A stretch of 26,950 nt of DNA, from NCBI GenBank assembly GCA_044237845.1, contig JBIIEL010000028.1:1-26950 (forward strand). Reading direction: 5' to 3'. Both the position numbers and the translations under genes were made by a program. Positions 15,104-24,036 of the stretch are shown here, piece by piece (position 1 is the stretch's first letter; each line of letters starts with the position of its first letter). This DNA comes from QFOX01 sp044237845. Lineage in GTDB: Bacteria; Pseudomonadota; Alphaproteobacteria; Rickettsiales; UBA3002. The notes under the pieces were generated by a model. That model was not told the origin of the DNA and did not search any database. It was given only the letters and a program-made list of their open reading frames with translations.

Positions 15104-17083
15104 ACATCCAGCGCTTCGCGGAACTTATCGCCGTATAGTTCGGTCTGCTCCCGGATGAATTTAAAGCGCAGCTCTGGCTTTTTGCCCATTAGCTGGTTCA
15201 CACGCTCCGCCGTTGCGTCTACATCCTCATTCGCAATTGCGACCTTGAGCAGCGTGCGCTTTTTAGGGTCCATCGTGGTTTCTTTGAGTTGCGGCGCTGT
15301 CATCTCGCCCAGCCCTTTGAATCGGCCGATTTCGATTTTGCTTTTATGCTTCACCGTCAACTGTGCCACGAGCTTCTCTTTTTCCGCGTCGTCATGCGGG
15401 TAATAGGTCTGTCCACCCGCAGTCACGCGGTAAAGCGGCGGCTGCGCGAGGTAGAGATGGCCGTTGCTGATGAGCTTCGGCATTTCCTGATAGAAGAACG
15501 TCATCAGCAGCGAGGCGATATGCGCGCCGTCGACATCCGCATCCGTCATGATGATCACTTTTTCGTAGCGTAGCGCCGCAATGTCGAACTGGCTGCCGGT
15601 CGAAACTCCAAGCGCCTGCATTAGGTCAGAAATCTCTTGGTTGCCGCGAATTTTATCAATCGTTGCGCTTGCCACGTTGAGGATTTTACCGCGCAGCGGC
15701 AGCACCGCTTGCGTTTCGCGCTCGCGCGCCTGCTTGGCTGAGCCGCCTGCCGAATCACCTTCCACCAGGAACAGCTCGGTGCCTTGCGGAATACTGCGCG
15801 TACAGTCCGCCAATTTACCGGGAAGGCGCAGGCGCGAGGTGACATTCTGGCGTTTGACATTCTTCTCGTTGCGGCGGCGTAGGCGCTCTTCCGCTTTAAA
15901 AATAATATAGTCGAGTAGCGCATTGCCTTGCGTCAAGTCACCGCTCAGGAAATGATCGAACGGGTCGCGCAGAGCATTTTCCACGAGGCGTGTCGCATCC
16001 GCCGTGACCAATTTGCTCTTGGTTTGGCTTTGGAACTGCGGGTCCTTGATGAACAGCGAGAGGATCACCACCGCGCCCGCCATCACATCATCCGCCATAA
16101 TACTCGCGGCTTTTTTATTTTTGGTCATGTCGCCAAAGGTACGCAGACCCTTGGTGAGCGCCGCGCGTAGGCCAGCCTCGTGCGTGCCGCCCTCGCTGTT
16201 GGGAATGGTGTTACAGAACAACGAATGATGGCCTTCGTCTTCGTCGTTCGGCCAGGCAATTGCCCATTCCACGCGGCCGCGGCCATCAGCGAGATCGGCA
16301 TCGCCATAAAACGGATTGGTGACGAGGGGTTTCTCACCCAGCTCCTGCAGCAGGCAGTCATGCAACCCACCGGGGAAGTGGATCACCTCACTCGCGGGTA
16401 CTTTGCTGCCTTCGGGAATCAACTCTGGCGCACAGCTCCAACGCACCTCAACCCCGCGGAAGAGGTAGGCTTTAGAGCGGATGAGTTTATAGATTTTCTC
16501 CGGACGGAACTTCGATTTCGCGCCAAAAATTTCTGCATCCGGGCGGAACATGACCGAGGTACCGCGACGATTCTTGATCGCGCCGAGTTTGAGAATTTTG
16601 CTTTTGGGCAGCCCGCGCGAGTAGTCCTGCGCGTAAAGCTGCTGCTCGCGCGCTACTTCTACACGCATTTCGTCGGATAGGGCGTTCACTACAGAAATCC
16701 CAACGCCGTGCAGACCGCCTGCGGTTTCATAGACTTTGTCGTTGAACTTTCCGCCCGCATGTGAGGATCACCTCCAGCGCAGAAATCTTAGGGAAACGCG
16801 GGTGTGGATCCACCGGAATGCCGCGCCCATTATCCGTAATGGTGATGCGGTTATTCGGCTGCAAATCCACCGTAATAAAGCTCGCATGGCCAGCGACGGC
16901 CTCATCCATCGCGTTGTCGAACACCTCGTTGATGAGGTGGTGCATCGCGTTTTCGTCGCTACCGCCGATATACATGCCAGGTCGGCGGCGCACGGGCTCC
17001 AGCCCCTCCAGCACTTCGATATGCTCGGCGGAGTAGTTCGACGATACGGGTTTTGCCTTCGCGGCCTTAAAGAGATCGGACAT
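15100..17083 (-). pseudogene. parE: Topoisomerase IV subunit B, interrupted by a frameshift
   Basis: ParE is the ATPase subunit of the enzyme that unlinks daughter chromosomes. The N-terminal frame runs from the ATG at 17083 and keeps the GHKL ATP site (Glu53, Asn57, DNGRGIP at 84-90). It goes out of frame after LEVIL (codon at 16765-16763) and stops at 16727-16729. The other frame resumes at 16761 with HAGGKFNDKVYETAGGLHG and runs intact to 15100, including EGDSAGGSA, PLRGKILN, TDADVDGAHI and RFKGLGEM.APQLKETTM, which marks ParE rather than GyrB. Relatives have three residues between the Leu and His; here one base remains, so 8 bases are missing. Restored, the protein would be about 663 residues, normal for ParE. 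As parE is generally essential, an assembly error is likely unless another copy exists. Confidence 0.9.
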
Positions 17084-17091
17084 AGCGGGCG

Positions 17092-17119
17092 TTTATAGCG
17101 TAAATTTGTGCAAGCGCAA
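17092..17119 (-). promoter_or_regulatory. Putative promoter for parE
   Basis: On the minus strand TTGCGC (17114-17119) and TATAAA (17092-17097) are separated by 16 bases; the -10 matches five of six consensus positions. Transcription would start around 17085, only a couple of bases before the ATG at 17083. I see no ribosome binding site ahead of that ATG, so the message might be leaderless. parE could also be read through from mfd, 62 bases upstream. Confidence 0.35.
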
Positions 17120-17145
17120 GGGTTTCTGCGGGCTTTGTGAATGAA

Positions 17146-20100
17146 TCAGGCCGCCTGTTGGGTGGGTTTTGGTAGCAAGTTGGCAATCTCCGCCGCGACT
17201 GCGCTCGCAAGCGCCAGGCGCTTTTGCTCGCTATCCCCCTCCGCCGCGAGAAAGAGTGTCTGGTCGGCCCGCAGCTTGATGCGCCCGGCATGTTTGGCGA
17301 TATGGTCGAGCAGGGCAGCGGGGTTCTCGAACCGATTATTGGGGAAGGCGACCACCGCGCCTTTGGGCCCCACATCCAGCCGTGCGATGCCCGCCTGTTT
17401 ACAGGTAAGTTTGATGCTGAGGGTGGCGATAAAATGCTCCACTTCCACCGGCAATCTACCGAAACGATCGACCAGTTCCGCCGCGAAACTCTCCAGCTCG
17501 GGCTGGGTGGTGAGCGAGGCTGCACGACGATAGAGGCTGAGGCGCAGTGGCAAATCCTCCAAGTAGGATTCGGGAATGAGCACCGACATGCCGAGATTGA
17601 TTTGCGGACTCCAGCTATCGTCCGGCAGTTCTTCTTTATGTTTGTTGCGCAGTGCTGCAATCGCTTCCTCGAGCATCGCCTGATAGAGCTCGATCCCGAC
17701 CTCTTTCACATGGCCGGATTGTTCTTCGCCGAGCAAATTACCGAAGCCGCGAATATCCATATCGTGGCTGGCGAGCTGGAACCCGGCACCGAGCGAATCA
17801 AGCTGCTGCATCACCTCAAGCCGTCGCTCTGCCTCACGCGTCAGCGTGCGGCCATGGGGTAGGGTGAGGTAGGCATAGGCGCGTTGCTTGCTGCGCCCCA
17901 CGCGGCCACGCAGCTGGTAAAGCTGGCTGAGGCCGAACATATCCGCCCGGTCGATGATGATGGTATTCGCAGTCGGAATATCGATGCCGGATTCGATGAT
18001 GGTGGTGGAGAGCAGTAGGTCATATTTGCCGTCGTAAAACTCGTTCATCACGCGGTCGAGCGCCACCGCGCCCATCTGTCCATGTGCTGTCGCAATCTTG
18101 ATTTCTGGCACCAGGTCACGGATTTTTTGTTCGAGTTCGGCCATATATTTCACGCGCGGGGTGACATAAAAAATTTTCCCGCCGCGATGGTATTCGCGCA
18201 AGATTGCCTCACGCAGCACGACAGCATCGTAGGGCATAACGTAGGTTCTGACTGCCAGACGATCAACCGGCGGGGTGGTGATGAGTGACAGCTCGCGCAC
18301 ACCCGAAAGCGAGAGCTGCAACGTGCGCGGAATCGGCGTAGCCGAGAGTGTCAACACATGGATATTGGTTTTGAGCTGCTTGAGCTTTTCCTTCTGCGCC
18401 ACGCCGAAATGCTGCTCTTCATCGACAATCAGCAGGCCGAGATTCTGGAAGCTCACCCCGCCGCCGAGCAGCGCATGCGTGCCCACCACAATGTCAATTT
18501 TCCCTTCGGCGAGGGCAGCTTTGTTCTCCGCCATCTGTGCCGCGTTCACGAGGCGCGACATCATGCGCACAGTAAAGGGCAGGTCGCGGAACCGCTCACT
18601 GAACGTATGGAAATGCTGGCGCGCGAGCAGGGTGGTGGGAGCAATGATGGCGACCTGCAATCCCTGACTGGCGGCGATGAATGCGGCGCGTAGTGCTACC
18701 TCGGTTTTGCCGAAGCCGACATCACCGCAAATGAGGCGATCCATCGCATGCCCGGCCGCGAGGTCGCCGCGCACATCCTCAATCGCTTGTAGCTGGTCTT
18801 CTGTCTCGCTGTAGGGGAAGCGGTTGACGAACTCGTCGTAAAGTCCAGTATCTGCGGTCACAACAGGCGCGGGGATGGCGGCGCGTGCAGCGGCAACCTT
18901 CAGTAGAGCCTCTGCCGCCATTTTGAGGCGTTTTTTGAGTGCAGACTTGCGCTTCTGCCACGCCACACCACCTAGTTTATCGAGCGCGATTTCTCCCTCC
19001 GCCGTGCCATAACGGCTGACAAGGTCGATATTCTCCACCGGCAGGAAAAGCTTGTCGCCACCATCGTAAATCAGCTTCAGGCAATCATGCCGCGTGCTGC
19101 CGACTTCGACCGTCACTAGCCCTTCGAACTTGCCGATGCCATGCTCGCGGTGAACAATTAATTCGCCTTCAATAAAACTCGCGGCCTCCGCTAAAAACGC
19201 TTCGGATTTCCGCTTTTTCTTTTGCGTGCGGATGATGCGCTCACCGAACATATCCTGCTCCGTGAGGAGGATAAATTCCGGCGTGGTGAAGCCTTGCTCA
19301 ATGGGAAGAACCGTCAGCGGATGCTTCGATTTTAGCGCCTCAGGTAGTGTTTCGCTGGGGGTGCTCGTTTCATCAAACCCCAGCATCTTTTGAATGCGAT
19401 CCGCACTACCGACCGAGTTCGCGGCGAGGACTACCGGAATACCTGCCTGATTAAGGTAATCCAGAATTACGTCACGCAAATGCTGGCCTTCCTCGTGCCG
19501 GCGGTTAAAAAGCTGTGGCGAGGGTCGAATACCCAACGGTTCCGAGCCTTGGGTCGCATAGGGGCTGAGCGTGATACGTGCATGGTTTTGCCATAACCGC
19601 TCGAAGCGATCCTGCGTCAGAAAGAGCTGTTCCGGCGGCACGGGGTGATAGGGTGCGGCGTCCTTGCGGGCATGGCTGCGCCGTGCGTCGTAATAATCCG
19701 CCACGGTTTCATCGCGCTCAGTCAGCAGCGCGGGAATGCGGTGATCACTCGTGATGATCGCGCCGGGCACATAGTCCATCAGCGTATCGAGCTTCTCATA
19801 AAACAGCGGCAGCCAGTGTTCCATCCCGGCATAGGTGCGCCCCTCCGAGATGCTGGCATAGAGCGGGTCATCACGCGTTACCGCACCGAACATTTCAAGA
19901 TAACGCGCGCGGAAGTGGGCGATGGTATCCGGTTGCAGCAGCACTTCGCTCACTGGCCGCAGTTCCAGCGACTCCACTGCCGCATCGCTCAACTGCGTCA
20001 GCGGGTCAAAACGGCGGAGGGACTCCACCTCATCGCCAAACAGATCGATGCGAATGGCATCCACATTGCCGGAGGGGAAAATATCAATCAACGAGCCGCG

Positions 20101-20604
20101 CGCGGCGTATTCCCCTGCCTCCATGACCTTGCCGACGCGGCTGTAGCCGTTGTTCGTCAGGTATTCAAACAGCGCCGCGCGGTCGAGCTTTGTACCTTTG
20201 GCGATGCGGTGGCGACCATGCGTAAACATCGCACGCGGCGGCAGTTTCTGCGCCGCCACATTGGCGGTGGTGAGCAGTATATAAGGTGTTTTGGCATCCG
20301 CCATCGCCAACGTGCTCAGCGCTGAAAGTCGTGCTGCGGTGATCGCTGCGCTGGGGCTGATACGGTCGTAAGGCAGCGTGTCCCACGCGGGCAGGGTGAG
20401 GATGGTAACATCTGGCGCTAAAAATCGACATAAATCCGCCATCGCGGCCATGTCTTTATCCTGCGGCACCACATGTACGACGGGCTTTTTTGTCTCACGC
20501 TGCAGGGCGCACAGCAAATAGCCTTGTGCGGCGATGGGAATGTCGCCCAGCGTAAATGCTGCGCCGGGTTCCATGCTCCGGATAAGTGTGGCGGGAAGTC
20601 GCAC
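17146..20604 (-). CDS. mfd: Transcription-repair coupling factor
   Basis: Mfd is a DNA translocase that pushes RNA polymerase off lesions and recruits UvrA. It has 1152 residues, the family length. Visible parts: N-terminal UvrB-like region with LPAWDTLPYDRISPS (71-85); the RNA-polymerase interaction (CarD-like) domain at about 473-535 (GELIVHREHGIGKFEGL, LFLPVENIDLVSRYG); Walker A GDVGFGKTE at 627-635; DEEQHFG at 728-734; SATPIPRTLQLS; QLRGRVGRSKQRAYAY; and a C-terminal UvrA-binding-masking domain. The start taken is GTG at 20604, since residues 1-20 fit the family N-terminus. An ATG ten codons in has GGAG only one base away, too close. It begins three bases after the sdhE stop, so the two are surely co-transcribed. 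Confidence 0.97.
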   Translation of the reverse strand: MRLPATLIRSMEPGAAFTLGDIPIAAQGYLLCALQRETKKPVVHVVPQDKDMAAMADLCRFLAPDVTILTLPAWDTLPYDRISPSAAITAARLSALSTLAMADAKTPYILLTTANVAAQKLPPRAMFTHGRHRIAKGTKLDRAALFEYLTNNGYSRVGKVMEAGEYAARGSLIDIFPSGNVDAIRIDLFGDEVESLRRFDPLTQLSDAAVESLELRPVSEVLLQPDTIAHFRARYLEMFGAVTRDDPLYASISEGRTYAGMEHWLPLFYEKLDTLMDYVPGAIITSDHRIPALLTERDETVADYYDARRSHARKDAAPYHPVPPEQLFLTQDRFERLWQNHARITLSPYATQGSEPLGIRPSPQLFNRRHEEGQHLRDVILDYLNQAGIPVVLAANSVGSADRIQKMLGFDETSTPSETLPEALKSKHPLTVLPIEQGFTTPEFILLTEQDMFGERIIRTQKKKRKSEAFLAEAASFIEGELIVHREHGIGKFEGLVTVEVGSTRHDCLKLIYDGGDKLFLPVENIDLVSRYGTAEGEIALDKLGGVAWQKRKSALKKRLKMAAEALLKVAAARAAIPAPVVTADTGLYDEFVNRFPYSETEDQLQAIEDVRGDLAAGHAMDRLICGDVGFGKTEVALRAAFIAASQGLQVAIIAPTTLLARQHFHTFSERFRDLPFTVRMMSRLVNAAQMAENKAALAEGKIDIVVGTHALLGGGVSFQNLGLLIVDEEQHFGVAQKEKLKQLKTNIHVLTLSATPIPRTLQLSLSGVRELSLITTPPVDRLAVRTYVMPYDAVVLREAILREYHRGGKIFYVTPRVKYMAELEQKIRDLVPEIKIATAHGQMGAVALDRVMNEFYDGKYDLLLSTTIIESGIDIPTANTIIIDRADMFGLSQLYQLRGRVGRSKQRAYAYLTLPHGRTLTREAERRLEVMQQLDSLGAGFQLASHDMDIRGFGNLLGEEQSGHVKEVGIELYQAMLEEAIAALRNKHKEELPDDSWSPQINLGMSVLIPESYLEDLPLRLSLYRRAASLTTQPELESFAAELVDRFGRLPVEVEHFIATLSIKLTCKQAGIARLDVGPKGAVVAFPNNRFENPAALLDHIAKHAGRIKLRADQTLFLAAEGDSEQKRLALASAVAAEIANLLPKPTQQAA

Positions 20605-20607
20605 GGT

Positions 20608-20892
20608 CTATAGGATTTTCTGTTGACGCAGGGCGGTCAGCAGCGGTGCGTATTCCGCTTTTGGACAAGGCTTTTTTTCGATCAACCACGCCCAAATATC
20701 AGCGTCGTCCTCATCCAAAAAGGCCTCGAACAACACAAGCTGGTCATTCGGCAAAGCATTGATCTGCTGCGTGCAATAGGTGCCGAGCACGAGGTCGGTT
20801 TCCTTACAGCCGCGATGCAAGCTGCGATAGGTCAGGCGTTTTAGCCACAGGTCGCGTGGCAATGGTGGGTTCGATTGGTGGATGGGCTGCAT
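20608..20892 (-). CDS. sdhE: Succinate dehydrogenase flavinylation factor SdhE
   Basis: SdhE (formerly DUF339/YgfY; Sdh5 or SDHAF2 in mitochondria) helps attach FAD covalently to the SdhA flavoprotein. The 94-residue protein has the signature RGCKETDL at 27-34, containing the RGxxE motif that contacts the flavoprotein, followed by the four-helix pattern of the family (LFEAFLDEDDADIWAWLI compares with E. coli LLESDDPDLFNWLM). The ATG at 20892 has only a weak ribosome binding site. No sdh genes are in the window. Its place between recG (divergent, one gene away) and mfd is, as I recall, common in alphaproteobacteria. Confidence 0.92.
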   Translation of the reverse strand: MQPIHQSNPPLPRDLWLKRLTYRSLHRGCKETDLVLGTYCTQQINALPNDQLVLFEAFLDEDDADIWAWLIEKKPCPKAEYAPLLTALRQQKIL

Positions 20893-20896
20893 CTGC

Positions 20897-20926
20897 TTGA
20901 CTCGGTAAATGGACTGGCAGCATAGT
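20897..20926 (+). promoter_or_regulatory. Putative promoter for the PAS/GGDEF-like gene and recG
   Basis: TTGACT (20897-20902, five of six) and CATAGT (20921-20926, four of six) with an 18-base spacer. Transcription would begin near 20933. That is downstream of the ATG at 20909 and so supports the GTG at 20960 as the true start of the gene. Confidence 0.4.
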
Positions 20927-20946
20927 GTGTTTCATAGAAATCGCAA
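20919..20946 (-). promoter_or_regulatory. Putative promoter for sdhE-mfd
   Basis: On the minus strand TTGCGA (20941-20946) and TATGCT (20919-20924) are separated by 16 bases, each four of six consensus. The -10 sits on the same bases as the plus-strand -10 (20921-20926), so the two promoters would compete for polymerase. Confidence 0.35.
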
Positions 20947-20959
20947 GTGCGGAGCCGCC

Positions 20960-21889
20960 GTGACTGCAGAGCCCATAGCTACCCAAATCCCGGCACGTAG
21001 AGGTGATGGCCTCATCGTTGTTACCCAAAATAATGCCGAAAAAGCACTCACCATTCAGCATATGAATGCGGAAATTGAGGAGATGCTGGGCTATACGGAA
21101 GAAAAAGCCGTAGGTCGGCGGCTGGAGGTGATTTTAAGCTCGCGGATGGCTCAATTTCTTGACGAAGAAATCGACTATCGTGAAGATGCGCCCGATCTGG
21201 GCGACGTATTTCAGCGTCAGCGCGAAGTGAAGCTTCGTCATCGTTCTGGGAAGGAAATTCCTGTAAACTGCACAATTTCACGCCTGATGTCGGAGGGGAT
21301 GAATGCTAAATTTCAGCTCGTTATTCCCAATGAAAAAGAAAAACTCGCGCGGCAGAAAATCCGCGACTTTATTTCGCTAAACCTCGAAGGGCGAAAACAG
21401 CTTGATATAGCGACGGGGCTGCCGAATCGCGATACGGCGCTCGATTTCCTGCCGCTACTCACCAACTATCTTGCGGAGATTGATGCGTCTTCGGTGGTGG
21501 CGGTGCTGCGGCTCGATCGCCATGAAAAAAGTGTACAGCGCTATGGCGAAGAGGCGTGTGCCAAGCTGTTGCAGCACACGGCCAACTGCTGCCAAAGCAC
21601 GTTCCGTAGCGACGATTTGATATTCACACTTTCCGACTATACGCTGGGGCTGGTGCTGTTCGATATCAGCCTTGAATCTGCGCGATTGGTGCTTAACCGC
21701 CTACGCTGGAACATTCGTTCTCACCATCTGGATTTTGGCGGGAAGGCGAACTTCTCGGTTTCCGTCAGCCTCGCCTTCGACCAGATTCGTCCTGAAACAA
21801 GGGGTGATGAGCTTTTGATGCGCTGCGAGGATGCTGTGGGTAGCCTGGATGATGCTGCACGTAACGAGCTGATGGAAATGAGCGCATAG
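20960..21889 (+). CDS. PAS domain protein with degenerate GGDEF domain
   Basis: This is probably a cytoplasmic signalling protein; no membrane helix is visible. I take the GTG at 20960, with GGAG at 20951-20954 and downstream of the likely transcription start, giving 309 residues. An in-frame ATG at 20909 would add 17. Residues 15-115 form a PAS-like sensor (DGLIVVTQNNA, then IEEMLGYTEEKAVGR). A linker helix leads to a GGDEF-type domain that opens with LDIATGLPNR (148-157), the family hallmark. At the catalytic site GGDEF is replaced by SDYTL (225-229), so cyclase activity is not expected. The RxxD inhibitory-site motif (Arg216-Ser-Asp-Asp219) is kept exactly five residues before it. It may therefore bind c-di-GMP as a receptor. 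The gene ends two bases before recG. Confidence 0.8.
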   Translation: MTAEPIATQIPARRGDGLIVVTQNNAEKALTIQHMNAEIEEMLGYTEEKAVGRRLEVILSSRMAQFLDEEIDYREDAPDLGDVFQRQREVKLRHRSGKEIPVNCTISRLMSEGMNAKFQLVIPNEKEKLARQKIRDFISLNLEGRKQLDIATGLPNRDTALDFLPLLTNYLAEIDASSVVAVLRLDRHEKSVQRYGEEACAKLLQHTANCCQSTFRSDDLIFTLSDYTLGLVLFDISLESARLVLNRLRWNIRSHHLDFGGKANFSVSVSLAFDQIRPETRGDELLMRCEDAVGSLDDAARNELMEMSA

Positions 21890-21891
21890 CT

Positions 21892-24036
21892 ATGCGCGCG
21901 CCGCAGCTATATCCGTGGTTCGCGGCGGTTACTTCTCTCAAATATATCGGCCCCGCATCCACTGAAGCGCTAGCGCGGCTGCTGCGTCCTACAAGGATGG
22001 TCGAGGAGGTAGATACACGCGCACCGATTTTGCGTGACTTGTTGTTCCATATGCCCAGTTCGCTGATGGATAGGCGCGTGCTAACGCCGATTGGTGACCT
22101 GAAAGCGGGCGACTATGCTACGCTGGAGGTGGAAGTCGACGAGCACCAGGCTCCGCCGCGCAATCGCCCTAAAGCGCCTTATCGCGTGGCCGTGCATGAT
22201 GCGAGTGGCAATCTTATTCTGCGATTTTTTCATGTGAAGGGCGATTATCTCAGCAAGCAATTGCCGGTGGGCGGCAAGCGCATCATCAGCGGAACGGTAG
22301 AGTTTCAGCATGGTATTCCCATCATCAGCCACCCGGATTTGATTGTAGATGCGAACAAAGCGGCAGAAGTACTGACCTTGTTCCCGGTCTATCCGCTCAC
22401 GGCGGGGCTTTCTAACAAAGTGCTGGTGAAGGCGATGCAGCAAGCGCTTAGCCTGATGAAGCCGCTGCCGGAGTGGCTTGACCCGGCCTTCTTGCAGCAG
22501 TCGCGTTATGCTTCGTTGATCGATAGTCTCCGCGCGTTACATCAACCTCAGCATGAAGGTGCCATTGTGCCAGAAGCGCCGCCCCGTGCGCGGCTGGCCT
22601 ATGATGAATTGCTGGCGAACCAGTTGGCGCTCAGTCTTGCGCGTCGGCTTACCCAGCGGCAGGAGTCCTATCGCATTCCCTTCAACACGACTGTGGATCA
22701 GAATCTGCGGGCAGCGTTGCCCTTTACCTTCACCAAGGGGCAGGAAGAAGTGCTGCGCGAAATGGTGGCTGATATGGCGAGCGGTGCGCGCATGGTTCGA
22801 CTGCTTCAAGGAGATGTGGGTAGCGGCAAAACCATTCTCGCATTTGCGGCGATGACACAGGTTGCTGCGGAAGGCTTACAAGCGGTGCTAATGGCACCGA
22901 CGGATCTGCTTGCCCGGCAGCATTACGCCAGCCTCGTTCCGCTGGCAGAGGCAGTCGGTGCACGGATTACCTTCCTCTCCGGCAAAATGAAAAAAAATGA
23001 GCAAGAGACGGTGCGCGCGCAGATCGCAGCGGGCGAGGCGGATATTATCATCGGCACGCATGCGCTGTTTCAGGAGGGTGTGCGTTTTCAGAAGCTCGGC
23101 ATGATGGTGGTGGATGAGCAGCATCGTTTTGGCGTAGGGCAGCGCATGAAACTGGCAGGGAAGGGGCGTGCGCCGCATTTACTGCAAATGTCAGCGACCC
23201 CCATTCCGCGCAGCCTGACAATGACGCTTTATGGCGATATGGAAGTTTCAAGCCTCACCGAGCGTCCGCCCGGGCGCAAGGAAATCGATACGCGCGCGAT
23301 GCCCATGAGCCGCACGGCTGAAATCATCGATGGTCTCGCGCGGGTCATCAAAACCGGTGAGAAAATCTATTGGGTCTGTCCGCTGATCGATATGCCGGAC
23401 GAAGAAGAAATCGACGCCGGAGCGCTGGATTTAGCGGCGGCAGAGGAGCGCTTCAAGGAGCTTACCAAGCATTTCAAAGGCAAGGTTGGTCTGGTGCATG
23501 GCCGCATGAAACTCGCAGATCGTGAACGGGTGATGCATGATTTCGCGCACGGAAATCTACAAATTCTGGTAGCTACAACAGTCATTGAAGTGGGCGTCAA
23601 CGTGCCCGAGGCAACGGTAATGGTGGTGGAACAGGCGGAGCGTTTCGGCCTCGCGCAGCTTCACCAACTGCGTGGGCGTGTGGGGCGGAGCGATAAGCCC
23701 TCACGCTGTGTTTTGCTATACGATGAGCCGCTGTCGGAAACCTCAAAAGCGCGACTGAATATTCTTCGCACGACCAATGACGGCTTCAAAATCGCGGAAG
23801 AAGACCTGCGTTTGCGTGGCGCGGGCGATATGCTTGGCACACGGCAAACGGGAATGCCGGACTTTATTCTTGCCGATTTATCGGTGCATTTGCCGTTGCT
23901 ACGCGTGGCGCATGACGATGCAAAACTCATCCTTAATCGCGACCCGGATTTGCTTTCTGAGCGTGGCCGCGCACTGCGTTTGTTGCTGCAATTATTTGAG
24001 TATGATGCTGCGATAGCGCAGCTAAAATCAGTTTAG
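21892..24036 (+). CDS. recG: ATP-dependent DNA helicase RecG
   Basis: RecG remodels stalled replication forks and recombination intermediates. It has 714 residues, near the usual 690-700. The wedge (OB) domain lies at about 60-160, and the helicase motifs are Walker A GDVGSGKT (307-314), motif II DEQHRFG (408-414), SATPIPRSLTMTLYGD, VIEVGVNVPEA and QLRGRVGRS, followed by the RecG-type C-terminus (RLRGAGDMLGTRQTGMPDF). The ATG at 21892 is two bases after the preceding stop, so translation is probably coupled to the PAS/GGDEF-like gene. The last 9 bases overlap the end of lpxB on the opposite strand. Confidence 0.97.
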   Translation: MRAPQLYPWFAAVTSLKYIGPASTEALARLLRPTRMVEEVDTRAPILRDLLFHMPSSLMDRRVLTPIGDLKAGDYATLEVEVDEHQAPPRNRPKAPYRVAVHDASGNLILRFFHVKGDYLSKQLPVGGKRIISGTVEFQHGIPIISHPDLIVDANKAAEVLTLFPVYPLTAGLSNKVLVKAMQQALSLMKPLPEWLDPAFLQQSRYASLIDSLRALHQPQHEGAIVPEAPPRARLAYDELLANQLALSLARRLTQRQESYRIPFNTTVDQNLRAALPFTFTKGQEEVLREMVADMASGARMVRLLQGDVGSGKTILAFAAMTQVAAEGLQAVLMAPTDLLARQHYASLVPLAEAVGARITFLSGKMKKNEQETVRAQIAAGEADIIIGTHALFQEGVRFQKLGMMVVDEQHRFGVGQRMKLAGKGRAPHLLQMSATPIPRSLTMTLYGDMEVSSLTERPPGRKEIDTRAMPMSRTAEIIDGLARVIKTGEKIYWVCPLIDMPDEEEIDAGALDLAAAEERFKELTKHFKGKVGLVHGRMKLADRERVMHDFAHGNLQILVATTVIEVGVNVPEATVMVVEQAERFGLAQLHQLRGRVGRSDKPSRCVLLYDEPLSETSKARLNILRTTNDGFKIAEEDLRLRGAGDMLGTRQTGMPDFILADLSVHLPLLRVAHDDAKLILNRDPDLLSERGRALRLLLQLFEYDAAIAQLKSV

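Noticed and set aside
16740..16770. Programmed ribosomal frameshift restoring parE
   Set aside because: There is no slippery run or downstream structure I can point to, and even a +1 slip would leave the product three residues short at a conserved place. A deletion or sequence error fits better.
16727..17083. The parE N-terminal fragment as a stand-alone 118-residue gene
   Set aside because: Its first 107 residues align with ParE and the rest is out-of-frame read-through to a stop, while the continuing ParE frame follows directly. It is one broken gene, not two genes.
19645..20325. 226-codon open frame on the plus strand opposite mfd
   Set aside because: Mfd is clearly encoded on the other strand through the same bases. 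The plus-strand product is Arg/His-rich and resembles no family I know.
20909..20959. Upstream ATG start for the PAS/GGDEF-like gene
   Set aside because: It lies between the putative -35 and -10 elements of the likely promoter, and the GTG at 20960 has the better ribosome binding site. The PAS domain begins after the GTG either way.
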